A stretch of 64,000 nt of DNA from Streptomyces subrutilus (GCF_008704535.1 NZ_CP023701.1:6738001-6802000); one strand, 5' to 3'; counted from the stretch's first letter, positions 25,118 to 34,182 are shown. Notes: generated by a model from the letters alone, not told the origin. A program made the numbers and translations.

Positions 25118-26493
25118 CCCTTTCCGAAAGCCTCCCCATGACCGACGCGCACCCCGTCGACCTCGGCGCGCTGCCCCGCGACTTCGCCTGGGGCACCGCC
25201 ACCTCCGCCTACCAGATCGAGGGCGCCGTCGACGAGGACGGCCGGGCCCCCTCCATCTGGGACACCTTCTCCCGCGTCCCCGGCGCCGTCGACGGCGGCG
25301 ACACCGGCGACACCGCCTGCGACCACTACCACCGGTGGCGCGAGGACATCGCCCTGATGCGCCAGCTCGGCACCAACGCCTACCGCCTCTCCATCGCCTG
25401 GCCGCGGGTGCTGCCCGGCGGCGACGGACCGGTCAACGCCAAGGGCCTCGACTTCTACGACCAGCTCGTCGACGGCCTGCTCGCCGCCGGCATCGAGCCC
25501 TCCGTCACCCTCTACCACTGGGACCTGCCCCAGGCCCTCCAGGACCGCGGGGGCTGGCCCGAGCGCGCCACCGCCGAACACCTCGCCGCGTACGCCGGCC
25601 TGGTGGCCGAGCGGCTCGGCGACCGCGTCACCCAGTGGGCCACCCTCAACGAACCCCTCTGCTCGGCGTGGATCGGCCACCTGGAGGGCCGGATGGCCCC
25701 CGGCCAGGCCGACCTCACCGCGGCCGTCCGCGCCTCCTACCACCTGCTGCTCGGCCACGGACTGACCGCCCAGGCCGTCCGGGCCGCCGCCCCCGGCGCG
25801 CGGATCGGCATCGTCAACAACCTCTCCACCGTCGAAGCGGCCACGGACAGCGACGCCGACCGCGCCGCCGCCCGGCGGATGGACGGCCACGTCAACCGCT
25901 GGTGGCTCGACCCCGTCCACGGCCGCGGCTTCCCCGCCGACATGCGCGAGGTCTACGGAGTCGACCTGCCCGAACGCCCGGGCGACCTCGCCACCATCGC
26001 CGCCCCGCTCGACTGGTTCGGCCTGAACTACTACTTCCCGCAGGTCGTCGCCGCCGACCCGGACGGCCCCGCGCCCTACGCCCGCCAGATCGAGCGCCCC
26101 GGCGTCCCGCGCACCGGCATGGACTGGGAGGTCGACGCCCACGGCCTGGAGACCCTGATCATGCGGCTGCACGAGGAGTACGCCTCCCCGCAGATCCGGA
26201 TCACCGAGAACGGCTCCTCCTACCCCGACACCGTCGCCCCCGACGGCACCGTCCACGACCCCGAGCGCGCCGCGTACCTGACGGCCCACCTCGCCGCCTG
26301 CGCCCGCGCCGCCCGCCGGGGCGCGCCGGTGGCCGGCTACTACGCCTGGTCCCTGCTCGACAACTTCGAGTGGGCCTACGGCTACGACAAGCGCTTCGGC
26401 CTCGTCCACGTCGACTACGCGACCCAGCGCCGCACCGTCAAGACCAGCGGCCGCCACTACGCCGGCATCATCGCCGCCCACCGCGCCGGCTGA
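25114..26493 (+). CDS. GH1 beta-glucosidase (BglC-like)
   Basis: 459 residues, single GH1 (beta/alpha)8 barrel without a signal peptide. It opens with FAWGTATSAYQIEGAVDEDG. The acid/base Glu is in ATLNEPLCSAWIGH and the nucleophile Glu in IRITENGSSYPD; YYAWSLLDNFEWAYGY forms the aglycone-site Trp region. Start ATG at 25114 (AGGAG upstream); an internal ATG at 25138 is an alternative. It is the last gene of the transporter operon, so it presumably hydrolyses imported beta-glucosides in the cytoplasm, releasing glucose. Confidence 0.95.
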   Translation: MTLSESLPMTDAHPVDLGALPRDFAWGTATSAYQIEGAVDEDGRAPSIWDTFSRVPGAVDGGDTGDTACDHYHRWREDIALMRQLGTNAYRLSIAWPRVLPGGDGPVNAKGLDFYDQLVDGLLAAGIEPSVTLYHWDLPQALQDRGGWPERATAEHLAAYAGLVAERLGDRVTQWATLNEPLCSAWIGHLEGRMAPGQADLTAAVRASYHLLLGHGLTAQAVRAAAPGARIGIVNNLSTVEAATDSDADRAAARRMDGHVNRWWLDPVHGRGFPADMREVYGVDLPERPGDLATIAAPLDWFGLNYYFPQVVAADPDGPAPYARQIERPGVPRTGMDWEVDAHGLETLIMRLHEEYASPQIRITENGSSYPDTVAPDGTVHDPERAAYLTAHLAACARAARRGAPVAGYYAWSLLDNFEWAYGYDKRFGLVHVDYATQRRTVKTSGRHYAGIIAAHRAG

Positions 26494-26507
26494 CGCTCCC
26501 ACCCGCC

Positions 26508-26536
26508 GCGCCCGCCCCGCTTCGCGGGACGGGCGC
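26508..26536 (+). terminator. Terminator of the ABC/GH1 operon
   Basis: A stem of GCGCCCG and CCCGC with CGGGCGC and GCGGG, interrupted by one mismatch, with a TTC loop. It starts 14 bases after the GH1 stop codon. Confidence 0.75.
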
Positions 26537-26600
26537 GCCGTGCGTGGTGGGATGGGCCGTGGGGGAGGGGTCCACACCCAGCACACGGAGAGGTCGGAAC

Positions 26601-27533
26601 ATGGCCGAGGCCACCATGCGGGCGATTGCCTACGAGACGTACGGCGGGACGGAGGTGCTCTCCGAGACCCGGCTGCCGGTTCCCAAGGTCGGACCGGGCG
26701 AGGTGCTCGTGCGCGTGAAGTGCGCCGCGGTCAACCCCGTCGACTGGAAGATCATGGCGGGTGGGCTCGACGCCATGATGGACGTCGTGCACCCGGTCGT
26801 CCCCGGCTGGGACGTGTCCGGGACCGTCGAGCGCGTCGGCATCGACACCCCCGAATACGCCGAGGGCGACGAGGTGATGGCCTACGCCCGCAAGGACTAC
26901 GTGCACGGCGGGACCTTCGCCGAGTTCGTGACCGTCCCCGTGCGCGCCCTGGCGCACAAGCCCGCCTCGCTCGGCTGGGCGCAGGCCGCCGGACTGCCCC
27001 TGGCCGGCCTCACCGCCTACCAGGTGCTCACCCGCCTGGGCACCGGCGAGGGCGACACCGTCCTGGTCCACGGCGCCGCGGGCGGCGTCGGCTCCCTGGG
27101 CGTCCAGATCGCCCGCGCCCTCGGCGCCCGCGTCATCGGCACCGCCTCCCCGCGCAACCACGAGCGGGTGCGCGCGCTGGGCGGCGAGCCCGTGGCCTAC
27201 GGCGACGGACTCGCGGGCCGGGTCCGCGAGCTGGCCCCCGACGGCGTCACCGTCGTCGCGGACTTCGTCGGCGGGGTCCTCGACGTCACCCGCGAGGTCC
27301 TGCACGACGACGGCCGCCACGCCTCGATCGCCGACCCGACGGTGACCGGGTCCGGCGGCGAGTGGATGTGGGTGCGGCCGAACGGCGGCGACCTGGCCGA
27401 ACTGGGCCGGCTCGCCGACGCGGGCCGGCTGACGGTGACCGTCGCCGAGACCTTCCCCCTGGCCGACGCGGCCGCGGCCTTCGCCCTCAGCCAGGAGGGC
27501 CACACTGCCGGCAAGATCGTCATCGAGGTCTGA
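26601..27533 (+). CDS. Zinc-independent MDR-type NADP-dependent oxidoreductase (quinone reductase-like)
   Basis: 310 residues. The GroES-like N-terminal half (VPKVGPGEVLVRVKCAAVNPVDW) lacks the catalytic zinc ligands of alcohol dehydrogenases. The Rossmann half has LVHGAAGGVGSLGVQIARAL and GTASPRNHERVRALG; the C-terminus is GHTAGKIVIEV. These are typical of quinone or enone reductases using NADPH. The ATG at 26601 follows GGAGAGG. No obvious pathway partner is adjacent. Confidence 0.92.
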   Translation: MAEATMRAIAYETYGGTEVLSETRLPVPKVGPGEVLVRVKCAAVNPVDWKIMAGGLDAMMDVVHPVVPGWDVSGTVERVGIDTPEYAEGDEVMAYARKDYVHGGTFAEFVTVPVRALAHKPASLGWAQAAGLPLAGLTAYQVLTRLGTGEGDTVLVHGAAGGVGSLGVQIARALGARVIGTASPRNHERVRALGGEPVAYGDGLAGRVRELAPDGVTVVADFVGGVLDVTREVLHDDGRHASIADPTVTGSGGEWMWVRPNGGDLAELGRLADAGRLTVTVAETFPLADAAAAFALSQEGHTAGKIVIEV

Positions 27534-27629
27534 CCCGCGTCGCGGCCGCTGCCGCCGAGCGCCGCGCGCTACGCTCGGCGGCGGTCCGGCGCGACGGCGC
27601 GGCGGACGACACGACCGCGGGAGGTCCGC

Positions 27630-28577
27630 ACGGCCGCCGTCAGCCGCGAACGCCTGACCAGGACCCTCACGTTCTGGCTGCGTCCGGCCTTCACGCTCCG
27701 CGTCGTCAACCGCTTCCAGAAGGTCGCCGGGTTCGACCGGTCGATGGCGCTGGCCTCCAGCGCGCTGACCGCGCTGATCCCCCTCGCCGTCCTCGGTGGC
27801 GCCCTCCTCGACCTCGTGGGCGACCACGACGTCGCGGACGAGATCATCGACCACTACGGTCTGACCGGCGGCGGCGCCCAAGCCGTCACGGACCTGTTCG
27901 CCTCCACCGCCGACGAGGCCGCCAGCACGGGCGCCGGCATCGCCGGCACCGTCTTCGTGGTCATCTCCGTGCTGGGGTTCTCCCGGGCCGCACAGCGGGT
28001 GTTCGAACAGGCCTGGGAGCTGAAGCCCCTGAGCGTGCGCAACACGCTGAACGGGCTGTGGTGGATCGCGTGCTCCGCCGCCTTCCTCGCCCTGAACGGC
28101 TGGATCTCGGCCTCCCTCGACCAGCGGCGCCTGGGACTGGCGTCCGCCGCCTGCCAGGCCGTCCTGTCCGTCGGCTTCTTCGTCCTGAGCGGCCGGATCC
28201 TGTCCGCGAAGCGGCTCTCCCGGACGGAACTGCTGCCCTTCGGCGTGCTGGCCGCCGTGCTGGCCGCCTGCTACTCCGTCGGCGCGAGCATCTACCTCCC
28301 GCACCTCTTCGACTCCTACGCCACCGCCTACGGCGCCGTCGGGGCGGTCTTCGCCCTGATCTCCGCCCTCTTCGGCGCGATGCTCGTCGTCGTCGGCTCC
28401 GTCGCCCTCGGCCGGGAGGTCCACGACGAGCTCGGGCGGATCCGGGCCGGGCGACGGCCGGCCGACGACGAGGTGCGGCGCGAGTGGGACGCCGTCCTCG
28501 ACGAGATGCGCTCGCGCTGGCGCACCGCCCGACGGCAGCTCTCCCCGCGCCGCGACCGGGACCCGCCGCCCGGCTGA
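27630..28577 (+). CDS. YihY/BrkB-family membrane protein with no canonical start codon
   Basis: A membrane protein with about six hydrophobic segments (SMALASSALTALIPLAVLGG, IAGTVFVVISVLGFSRAA, and others) and a charged C-terminus. The first ATG (27744) falls inside what looks like conserved N-terminal sequence: in-frame translation before it reads TFWLRPAFTLRVVNRFQK then VAGFDRS, the usual YihY opening. From the previous in-frame stop (27531-27533) to 27744 there is no ATG, GTG or TTG. An ACG at 27630 sits 6 bases after GGGAGG, so I place the start there. Either a rare ACG start or a mutated GTG/ATG is implied. A start at 27744 would give a 277-residue truncated product. The role of the family is not settled, and the RNase BN label is known to be wrong. 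Confidence 0.75.
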   Translation, partial: TAAVSRERLTRTLTFWLRPAFTLRVVNRFQKVAGFDRSMALASSALTALIPLAVLGGALLDLVGDHDVADEIIDHYGLTGGGAQAVTDLFASTADEAASTGAGIAGTVFVVISVLGFSRAAQRVFEQAWELKPLSVRNTLNGLWWIACSAAFLALNGWISASLDQRRLGLASAACQAVLSVGFFVLSGRILSAKRLSRTELLPFGVLAAVLAACYSVGASIYLPHLFDSYATAYGAVGAVFALISALFGAMLVVVGSVALGREVHDELGRIRAGRRPADDEVRREWDAVLDEMRSRWRTARRQLSPRRDRDPPPG

Positions 28578-28598
28578 CGCACCCGGCCGGACACCGGA

Positions 28599-28636
28599 CC
28601 GCGCGCCGCCCGGCGGAGTGGAAGGGCGGCGCGCGG
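28599..28636. terminator. Bidirectional terminator hairpin
   Basis: CCGCGCGCCGCCC (28599-28611) pairs perfectly with GGGCGGCGCGCGG (28624-28636) over a 12-base loop. It lies between the convergent YihY and glycosidase genes. Confidence 0.85.
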
Positions 28637-28721
28637 AGCGCGCGGGGAGGTGCGCGGGGGAGGGCCCGGAGGGAGGGGCACCCGCCGGACGTCCGGCAGG
28701 GGCCCCGGTCGGGGGGTCGGA

Positions 28722-30452
28722 TCAGGCGTAGACCCCGAAGTGGAACAGCGAGTAGCCGTAGCCGGTGCCGCGCTGGGTCAGTTCCAGCCGGACGTAGCGG
28801 CCCGACGCGGTGATGTCGAAGTCGTCGATCCCGCCGTCACCGGTGGACGTGGCGTACGCCGTCCGCCAGTTCCGGCCGTCGTCCGACACCCTGATCGTGT
28901 AGGCCTTCCCGTACGCGCCCTCCCACACGAGCTGGGCGTGCTTCAGCTGCCGCACCGATCCCAGGTCCACCTGGAGCCACTGCGGGTCGGCCCAACTGCT
29001 GGCCCAACGCGTGTCGTTGCGGCCGTCCGTGGCCAGCTGCGGGGTGCACGGGCAGCCGCCGTAGCCGTCGTTCTGGAAGGTGGACGCCGTGGTGGGCCGG
29101 TTCAGCGCCACGTCCGTGCCCGCCACCGGCGGCGGGACCACCCGCACCGAGCGCTGCTCGACGCCCACGTTGCCGCGCCCGTCCTTCACCTTCACGTACA
29201 GCTTCCACACGCCGGTCTTCGCCGGAGCGGTGACCTTGAGGGTGCCGCCGCCGAGGTGCGTGGAGGGGGCCGACACCAGGCCGCCGCCCCCGTCGACGTA
29301 CTTGCTCCCCCAGAGGACCTCGTACGCGAGCGCGTCGCCCTCGGGGTCGGTCGCGGGTGCCCGGACGGTGAGCTCCCTACCGGCCGGGACGGCTCCCGCG
29401 TCCGGCACCGACGGCACGGACACCGTCGGCGGCAGGTTGTCCCCGGCCGTGTTCCCGCCGTACGCCCGCTTCACCGCGTAGTACATGGACCGGCGCTCCC
29501 CGGCCGGGGTCAGGTTGAACCAGTGGCCGCCGAAGTCGTACTCGGTGCCGTAGTGGAAGACCGTCGCACCCAGCGCGACGCCCTGGTGGCCCTTCACGCA
29601 GTTCCAGGCGTTCGTGTAGCCGTCGGCCTTGGCCTGGTCGCCGGGCTCCAGCGGGACGCCGTTCGCGTCGTTCGGCACCTCCCACTCGCCGGCCGGTCCG
29701 GTCTCGGTGATCAGGTACGGCTTGGTGTAGCCGCCCTGCTCCCAGGCCTGCCGGACCCCGCAGACCTCCTTGTAGGAGTTGACGGAGTACAGGTCGAGGT
29801 CGGGCGAGTTGCGCTTGTAGTACGGCCACGCGCCCACCCACGCGTCGGTGGAGGTGACCGGGTGGTTGGCGTCGATGCGGTGGACGGCCTTCGCCACGTC
29901 GTTGACGAAGGCGGTGTAGGCGTTGCGCTGGTTCTCCAGCTCGGCGCCGCCGTAGCAGTTCTGCAGGCCGAGGACCGACTCGTTGCCCACGTTCCACATC
30001 AGCACCGCGGGGTGGTCGCGGTAGGCCTCCACCCAGCGGGAGAACTCGGCCAGCATGGTGTTCTTGTAGGCGGTGTCCGTGACGTAGTCGGTGCAGCCGC
30101 CGCTGCCCGGGCCGCCGCCCGGCTGGAGCCAGAAGCCGGCGACCACCTTGATGCCGTTGGCCGAGGCGGCGTCGAACAGCTGGCGGCTGGTCGCGTCGGT
30201 GCCCCAGGTGCGGATCGTGTTGGCGCCGAGCGACTTCACGTCGGGCAGCAGCCGTCCGGCGTCGGCCGGGGAGGGGCCCCAGGTCACGCCCTTGACGACG
30301 TACGGCGAACCGTCCACCCGGAGCTGCCAGTCGCCCTGGGAGCCGGTCACCTTCACCACGCTGCCGGCGGCGTGCGCCGGAGCGGTGGGCAGTACGGTCA
30401 CGGCGCCCGCGAGGAGCGCGGCCGTGACGAGGGAACGCATGCGTGCGTGCAC
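28722..30452 (-). CDS. Secreted GH2/GH5-like TIM-barrel glycosidase with F5/8-type C domain
   Basis: About 576 residues. Signal peptide: MRSLVTAALLAGAVTVLP then APAHAA. The catalytic barrel spans about 35-355: VKGVTWGPSPADAGRLLPDV, NVGNESVLGLQN with the likely acid/base Glu, and YLITETGPAGEWEV with the likely nucleophile Glu. An Ig-like segment (about 365-450) and a C-terminal discoidin/CBM32 domain (about 455-576: DVALNRPTTAST, WLQVDLGSVRQLKHAQL) follow. I prefer the GTG at 30452 because GGAGGT lies 8 bases upstream; the ATG at 30440 is an alternative. It lies 32 bases after the DUF1996 gene on the same strand, so the two probably form an operon under the palindrome at 31602. Likely an extracellular beta-glycan hydrolase; exact substrate unknown. 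Confidence 0.85.
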   Translation of the reverse strand: MHARMRSLVTAALLAGAVTVLPTAPAHAAGSVVKVTGSQGDWQLRVDGSPYVVKGVTWGPSPADAGRLLPDVKSLGANTIRTWGTDATSRQLFDAASANGIKVVAGFWLQPGGGPGSGGCTDYVTDTAYKNTMLAEFSRWVEAYRDHPAVLMWNVGNESVLGLQNCYGGAELENQRNAYTAFVNDVAKAVHRIDANHPVTSTDAWVGAWPYYKRNSPDLDLYSVNSYKEVCGVRQAWEQGGYTKPYLITETGPAGEWEVPNDANGVPLEPGDQAKADGYTNAWNCVKGHQGVALGATVFHYGTEYDFGGHWFNLTPAGERRSMYYAVKRAYGGNTAGDNLPPTVSVPSVPDAGAVPAGRELTVRAPATDPEGDALAYEVLWGSKYVDGGGGLVSAPSTHLGGGTLKVTAPAKTGVWKLYVKVKDGRGNVGVEQRSVRVVPPPVAGTDVALNRPTTASTFQNDGYGGCPCTPQLATDGRNDTRWASSWADPQWLQVDLGSVRQLKHAQLVWEGAYGKAYTIRVSDDGRNWRTAYATSTGDGGIDDFDITASGRYVRLELTQRGTGYGYSLFHFGVYA

Positions 30453-30484
30453 GCCGGTACCTCCGTGGGGTGTGGGGGAGTCGG

Positions 30485-31558
30485 TCACGGCAGTCGGTAG
30501 TCCGGGCCGAGGGCGGCGCCCGCCGCGGGGTGGGTCTCGTCGTAGCCGCGGGCGTTGCACTGGAGGCCGCCGCGGATGCAGTGGTCGACCAGGGCCTTCA
30601 GCGTCCGGTCGTCCCAGGCGTTGAAGAAGTCGTAGTGGAAGGAGTGGCCGCTCCCGCTCGACAGCCTGACCTGCGACATGTCACCGCTGACCGGGAAGGC
30701 CATCTTGAACTCGACCATGGGCAGGGCGACCGGGTGGGTCGGCGGACACACGTTGTCGTTGGAGCCGGGCTTCACGACCGGGTAGGCCATGTGCGCCTTG
30801 TGGTCGGGCGTGTCCAGGAACTTCCCGTCCCAGCAGCTGGGCGACTGCATGCGGATGTTGAGCTGGGTCCCGGGCGGGCAGCTCGTCGGGAACTCGGTGT
30901 TCTTGAAGCTGTCGCCGCACTCCCAGCCCTCGACCCAGCCGCGGTGGTTGCGGAACTCGGCCGCCGTCTGGGTCGGGCTGCCGACGACGAAGCGCAGGCC
31001 CTTGGGGAAGGGGCGCACGCTCTTGTAGTCGGTGACGCCGGTCTTGTAGTAGATGACCTGCGGTCCGGTCGGCAGGACCGGCTGGTTGCCGTTGTAGAGC
31101 GTCGGCATCCAGTACCCGGACAGGTCGCCGGGGGCGAGGCAGGCCGTACCGCCCGCGCCGAGCGAGGCGGTGGTGCTGAAGGCGTCGGTGGTGGTGTTGC
31201 CCATGAAGGTGTGGTTGTGCGAGGCGCCGGGCCGGCCCGCGTAGACGATCGGGTCGTCCGAGGCGGTGCGCGTGACCGCGCAGTTGGCCTGGAACTCGTG
31301 GAAGTAGCGGTCCGGCGGGTTCTCCCAGGACGGGGTGACGCCGGTGACCGGGGGCACGGCCGGGATGTAGCCGTCGCCGTCGGGGTCGTCGCCGCCGGCC
31401 AGCGGGGCGGCGGCCGCGTGTCCCGCGTGGACGGCGGCGGTGGCGCCGTCCGGGGAGGCCTGGGCGGTCAGGGCCATGCCGCCGAGACCGGCCGCGGCGG
31501 TGACGGCGAAGGCCGCCGACACCAGTAAGGCGGACAGGGTGCGTGATCGGAGTGTCAC
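30485..31558 (-). CDS. Secreted DUF1996 protein
   Basis: 357 residues. Signal peptide from MTLRSRTLSALLVSAAFAVT through an AQASPDG cleavage region. The DUF1996 body is rich in conserved His/Cys/Trp motifs: ANCAVTRTASDDPIVYAGRP, GASHNHTFMGNTTTDA, SGYWMPTLY, GWECGDSFKNTEFPTSCPPG, PSCWDGKFLD. The GTG start at 31558 has GGAGGAG upstream. DUF1996 proteins are found in actinomycetes and fungi and have no firm function. Its operon position before a glycosidase and a LacI-type operator just upstream point to polysaccharide metabolism. Confidence 0.9.
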   Translation of the reverse strand: MTLRSRTLSALLVSAAFAVTAAAGLGGMALTAQASPDGATAAVHAGHAAAAPLAGGDDPDGDGYIPAVPPVTGVTPSWENPPDRYFHEFQANCAVTRTASDDPIVYAGRPGASHNHTFMGNTTTDAFSTTASLGAGGTACLAPGDLSGYWMPTLYNGNQPVLPTGPQVIYYKTGVTDYKSVRPFPKGLRFVVGSPTQTAAEFRNHRGWVEGWECGDSFKNTEFPTSCPPGTQLNIRMQSPSCWDGKFLDTPDHKAHMAYPVVKPGSNDNVCPPTHPVALPMVEFKMAFPVSGDMSQVRLSSGSGHSFHYDFFNAWDDRTLKALVDHCIRGGLQCNARGYDETHPAAGAALGPDYRLP

Positions 31559-31601
31559 TTCTGCTCCTCCGGTGGGTGGTGGGGGGACGCCCTCCGGGCG
31601 G

Positions 31602-31613
31602 GAGAGCGCTCTC
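31602..31613. promoter_or_regulatory. Second GAGAGCGCTCTC operator
   Basis: A perfect 12-bp palindrome 44 bases upstream of the DUF1996 start codon, identical in core to the one at 16227-16240. It suggests that the DUF1996/glycosidase operon shares the LacI-type regulator of the GH3 gene. Confidence 0.7.
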
Positions 31614-31739
31614 TCGAACGGCCCGGAAAACGCGGGGCGGCCGCCGGGCCGCCCCGCGCCTCGCGGGGGTTGGGGGTCGGGGGTCGATCGGGCCGATCGG
31701 CGATCGATCAGGGATCGATCGGGATCCGCTCGGGGGTGG

Positions 31740-33896
31740 TCAGGGGAAGGAGACGACGGTCGAGGGGACGGTCGAGGTGCCCGAGGTCGGCGCGCCGATG
31801 CCGTTGATGACGTGCTCGTACTGGCCGTTGCCGCCCAGCGAGACGACCAGCAGGTCGTGGAACTTCACGCCCGGCTTCACCGGGGCCTGGAAGCCGTGCT
31901 CCTGCCGGATCGTCGGGTCCACGTTGTAGTAGCAGTAGCTGCCCAGGCCCCAGCCCTCGTGGGTGTTGACCGAGTCGGCCACCTTGTAGGCCGCGTAGCC
32001 CTTGGTCGAGCCGTTCTGGATCGCCGCCTGGTTCGGTGCGTCGTACGCCTTCTCGTTCTGGAAGAAGATCGTCCGGCCGCGCTCGCCGTTCCACTCCACG
32101 TCGTACTTGTTGAAGTGCTCCACGAACAGCCCGGTGGCGAGGACGTCGTCGCCGTTCACCCGGAACCCGTAGTCGGAGCGGTTGGTCTCCCAGCCCACCC
32201 CGTCGCCGTGGTCGGCCCGCCAGATCCAGGTGTGGTCGACGATCGTGTCGTCGTTGTTGACGACCATGCCCACGGTGGCCTTGCCCGCGCCCGCGCCGCC
32301 GACCCGGACGAACACGTCCTGGACGCTGGTCGGGTTCGCGGCGTGGTCGGCGGAGGCGTTGGCCGGGCCGACCTCCAGCAGGCTCGGCGAGTTGACCGGG
32401 CCCGCGTCGATCAGGAACCCGGCGAGCTTCACGCCGTCGACGTCGGCGACCTTCATGGCCGTGACACCGTTGTCCGGGACGATCGTGGCGAGGCCGAGCC
32501 CCAGCACCACCGTGTCCGGACGGTTCACCTGGATGGTCTGGTCGACGTGGTAGACGCCGGGGGTGAAGAGCAGGTGCAGGCCCTGGGCCAGCGCCGCGTT
32601 GATCGTGGCCGCGCTCGCGCCCGGCTTGACCACGTAGAACTGGTTCAGCGGGATCGAGGTGCCCTGCGGCGCCCCGTTGCCCCAGGAGGTGCCGCGGGCG
32701 TTCGTGCGCTTGGCCGGCACGAAGACCTTGTAGTCCGCGCCGTCCAGGTACAGGAACGGCTTCTCGCGGGAGACGGGGGTGGTCTCCAGGGTGGTGTAGG
32801 GCGGGTTCGGGTACGACTGCGCCGGCGCGCCCTGGGTGCCCGAGAACACCTGGTTCCACACGGCGTTGGACCAGCCCCCGATCGAGCTGTCACGGGTGTA
32901 CCACTGCTGCTGCGAGTAGTTGCCGACCTGGCCGTCGATCTTGGAGTCGGCGATGTAGCCGCCGGAGGCCCAGCCGTAGCCGTTGGGAGCGAGGTTCAGC
33001 CCGCCCTTGACGTGCATGCGACGGAACGGCGCCGCCTGCGAGACGGCCCAGCGGTTGGTGCCGTTGACCGGGTTGAGCGCCAGGTTCTCGGCCGAACGCC
33101 AGAAGTTCTGCGTGGCGTTGCCGCCGAACCAGCCCGCGTCGACGGTCACGTCACCGTTGATGGTGGTGTCGTCGGGGTTCAGGCCCAGGCCCGAGATCGA
33201 GGTGTAGAAGCCGATCTGCGCGTTCAGCCCGTTGTACGTCCCCGGCTTGAACAGGAACTGGTAGCGCCCGGAGCCGAACTGCGCGGACTCCTGCTGGGCG
33301 AAGACCTGGTCCAGGCGGGCCTGGATGTTGGGCGTGGACGGGTCGAAGACGATCACGTTGGGGCCGAGGTCGCCGCCGCCGGGGATCACCGGGCCGCTGC
33401 CGGTGGTGCCGTAGACCTGGAACTCCCACAGCGAGTAGCCGTACCCGGTGGTCCGTTCGGTGCCGTACACCCGCACGTACCGGGCGGTGCCGGTGATGTC
33501 GTGGGTGACGTTGCCGCCGGCGCCGGTGGTGGTCGAGTACGCCGTCGACCAGTTGGCGCCGTCCGTGGACAGCTCGACGCGGTACGACTTGGCGGCCGCG
33601 GCCTCCCAGCGCAGCGCCACCTGGGTCAGCTGGGCCGGGGCGCCGAGGTCGACCTGTATCCACTGCGGGTCGGCGAACTGGCTGGACCAGCGGGTGCCGT
33701 TGTTGCCGTCGACGGCCGCGCCGGCCGGCGTGCCGGCGCCCTCCGAACTGGAGGCGGTGGCCGGCTTGCCCTGGGAGAGCAGGACGGGCGCCGCCTGGGC
33801 GGCGGTGCCGGGAAGCAGCACGAGGAGGGCCGCCACCAGCGCGGCGGCGAGGGCCGCCACGGTGAGACGTGGCGGGCGATCGGAGAGGAGGGGCAT
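31740..33896 (-). CDS. Secreted discoidin-domain protein with GH55-like beta-helix
   Basis: 718 residues. Signal peptide MPLLSDRPPRLTVAALAAAL continuing to AAQAAP. A discoidin/F5-8C domain follows (about 38-165: SQGKPATASSSEGAG, RWSSQFADPQWIQVDLG). Residues of about 180-715 form a repetitive right-handed beta-helix: YQFLFKPGTYNGLNAQIGFY, LFTPGVYHVDQTIQVNRPDT, DGVKLAGFLIDAG, TWIWRADHGDGVGW. This arrangement resembles GH55 beta-1,3-glucanase-like proteins of Streptomyces, though the catalytic Glu cannot be assigned confidently. AGGAG precedes the ATG at 33896. It lies upstream of the DUF1996 gene on the same strand, about 180 bases away, with its own promoter region. Confidence 0.82.
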   Translation of the reverse strand: MPLLSDRPPRLTVAALAAALVAALLVLLPGTAAQAAPVLLSQGKPATASSSEGAGTPAGAAVDGNNGTRWSSQFADPQWIQVDLGAPAQLTQVALRWEAAAAKSYRVELSTDGANWSTAYSTTTGAGGNVTHDITGTARYVRVYGTERTTGYGYSLWEFQVYGTTGSGPVIPGGGDLGPNVIVFDPSTPNIQARLDQVFAQQESAQFGSGRYQFLFKPGTYNGLNAQIGFYTSISGLGLNPDDTTINGDVTVDAGWFGGNATQNFWRSAENLALNPVNGTNRWAVSQAAPFRRMHVKGGLNLAPNGYGWASGGYIADSKIDGQVGNYSQQQWYTRDSSIGGWSNAVWNQVFSGTQGAPAQSYPNPPYTTLETTPVSREKPFLYLDGADYKVFVPAKRTNARGTSWGNGAPQGTSIPLNQFYVVKPGASAATINAALAQGLHLLFTPGVYHVDQTIQVNRPDTVVLGLGLATIVPDNGVTAMKVADVDGVKLAGFLIDAGPVNSPSLLEVGPANASADHAANPTSVQDVFVRVGGAGAGKATVGMVVNNDDTIVDHTWIWRADHGDGVGWETNRSDYGFRVNGDDVLATGLFVEHFNKYDVEWNGERGRTIFFQNEKAYDAPNQAAIQNGSTKGYAAYKVADSVNTHEGWGLGSYCYYNVDPTIRQEHGFQAPVKPGVKFHDLLVVSLGGNGQYEHVINGIGAPTSGTSTVPSTVVSFP

Positions 33897-33996
33897 GCGG
33901 GGTGCTCCTGACGTCGTGGATCCGGGGGGATCGAAGCGTGAGTGAACTGCCCGCCGGGGAGGCCGTCAAGGGTTTGAGCGTTCACGAACTGAAGAT

Positions 33997-34014
33997 CAAT
34001 TGGTGTGTCAATTG
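33997..34014. promoter_or_regulatory. CAATTG-N6-CAATTG element upstream of the beta-helix protein gene
   Basis: Two CAATTG hexamers separated by GTGTGT, in an AT-rich patch about 100 bases upstream of the start at 33896. On the minus strand TTGACA overlaps the element and could be a -35 box. It is a candidate operator. The rest of 33897-34182 shows no gene. Confidence 0.4.
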
Positions 34015-34182
34015 GGCATCAGGCCCGTGAACTTGGAGTTTCTTCAATCCTTGTGAAAAGTGTTGACGAAAAAACCCGGCGGCACTCTACTGAGGCTCCT
34101 GACCGCTCCGTCCCCCACGCCCACCGGGCGGTACGGAGTCCGTCATCCGTTCGGGAAGTGTCCGATAATCCGGCTCGGGCAT

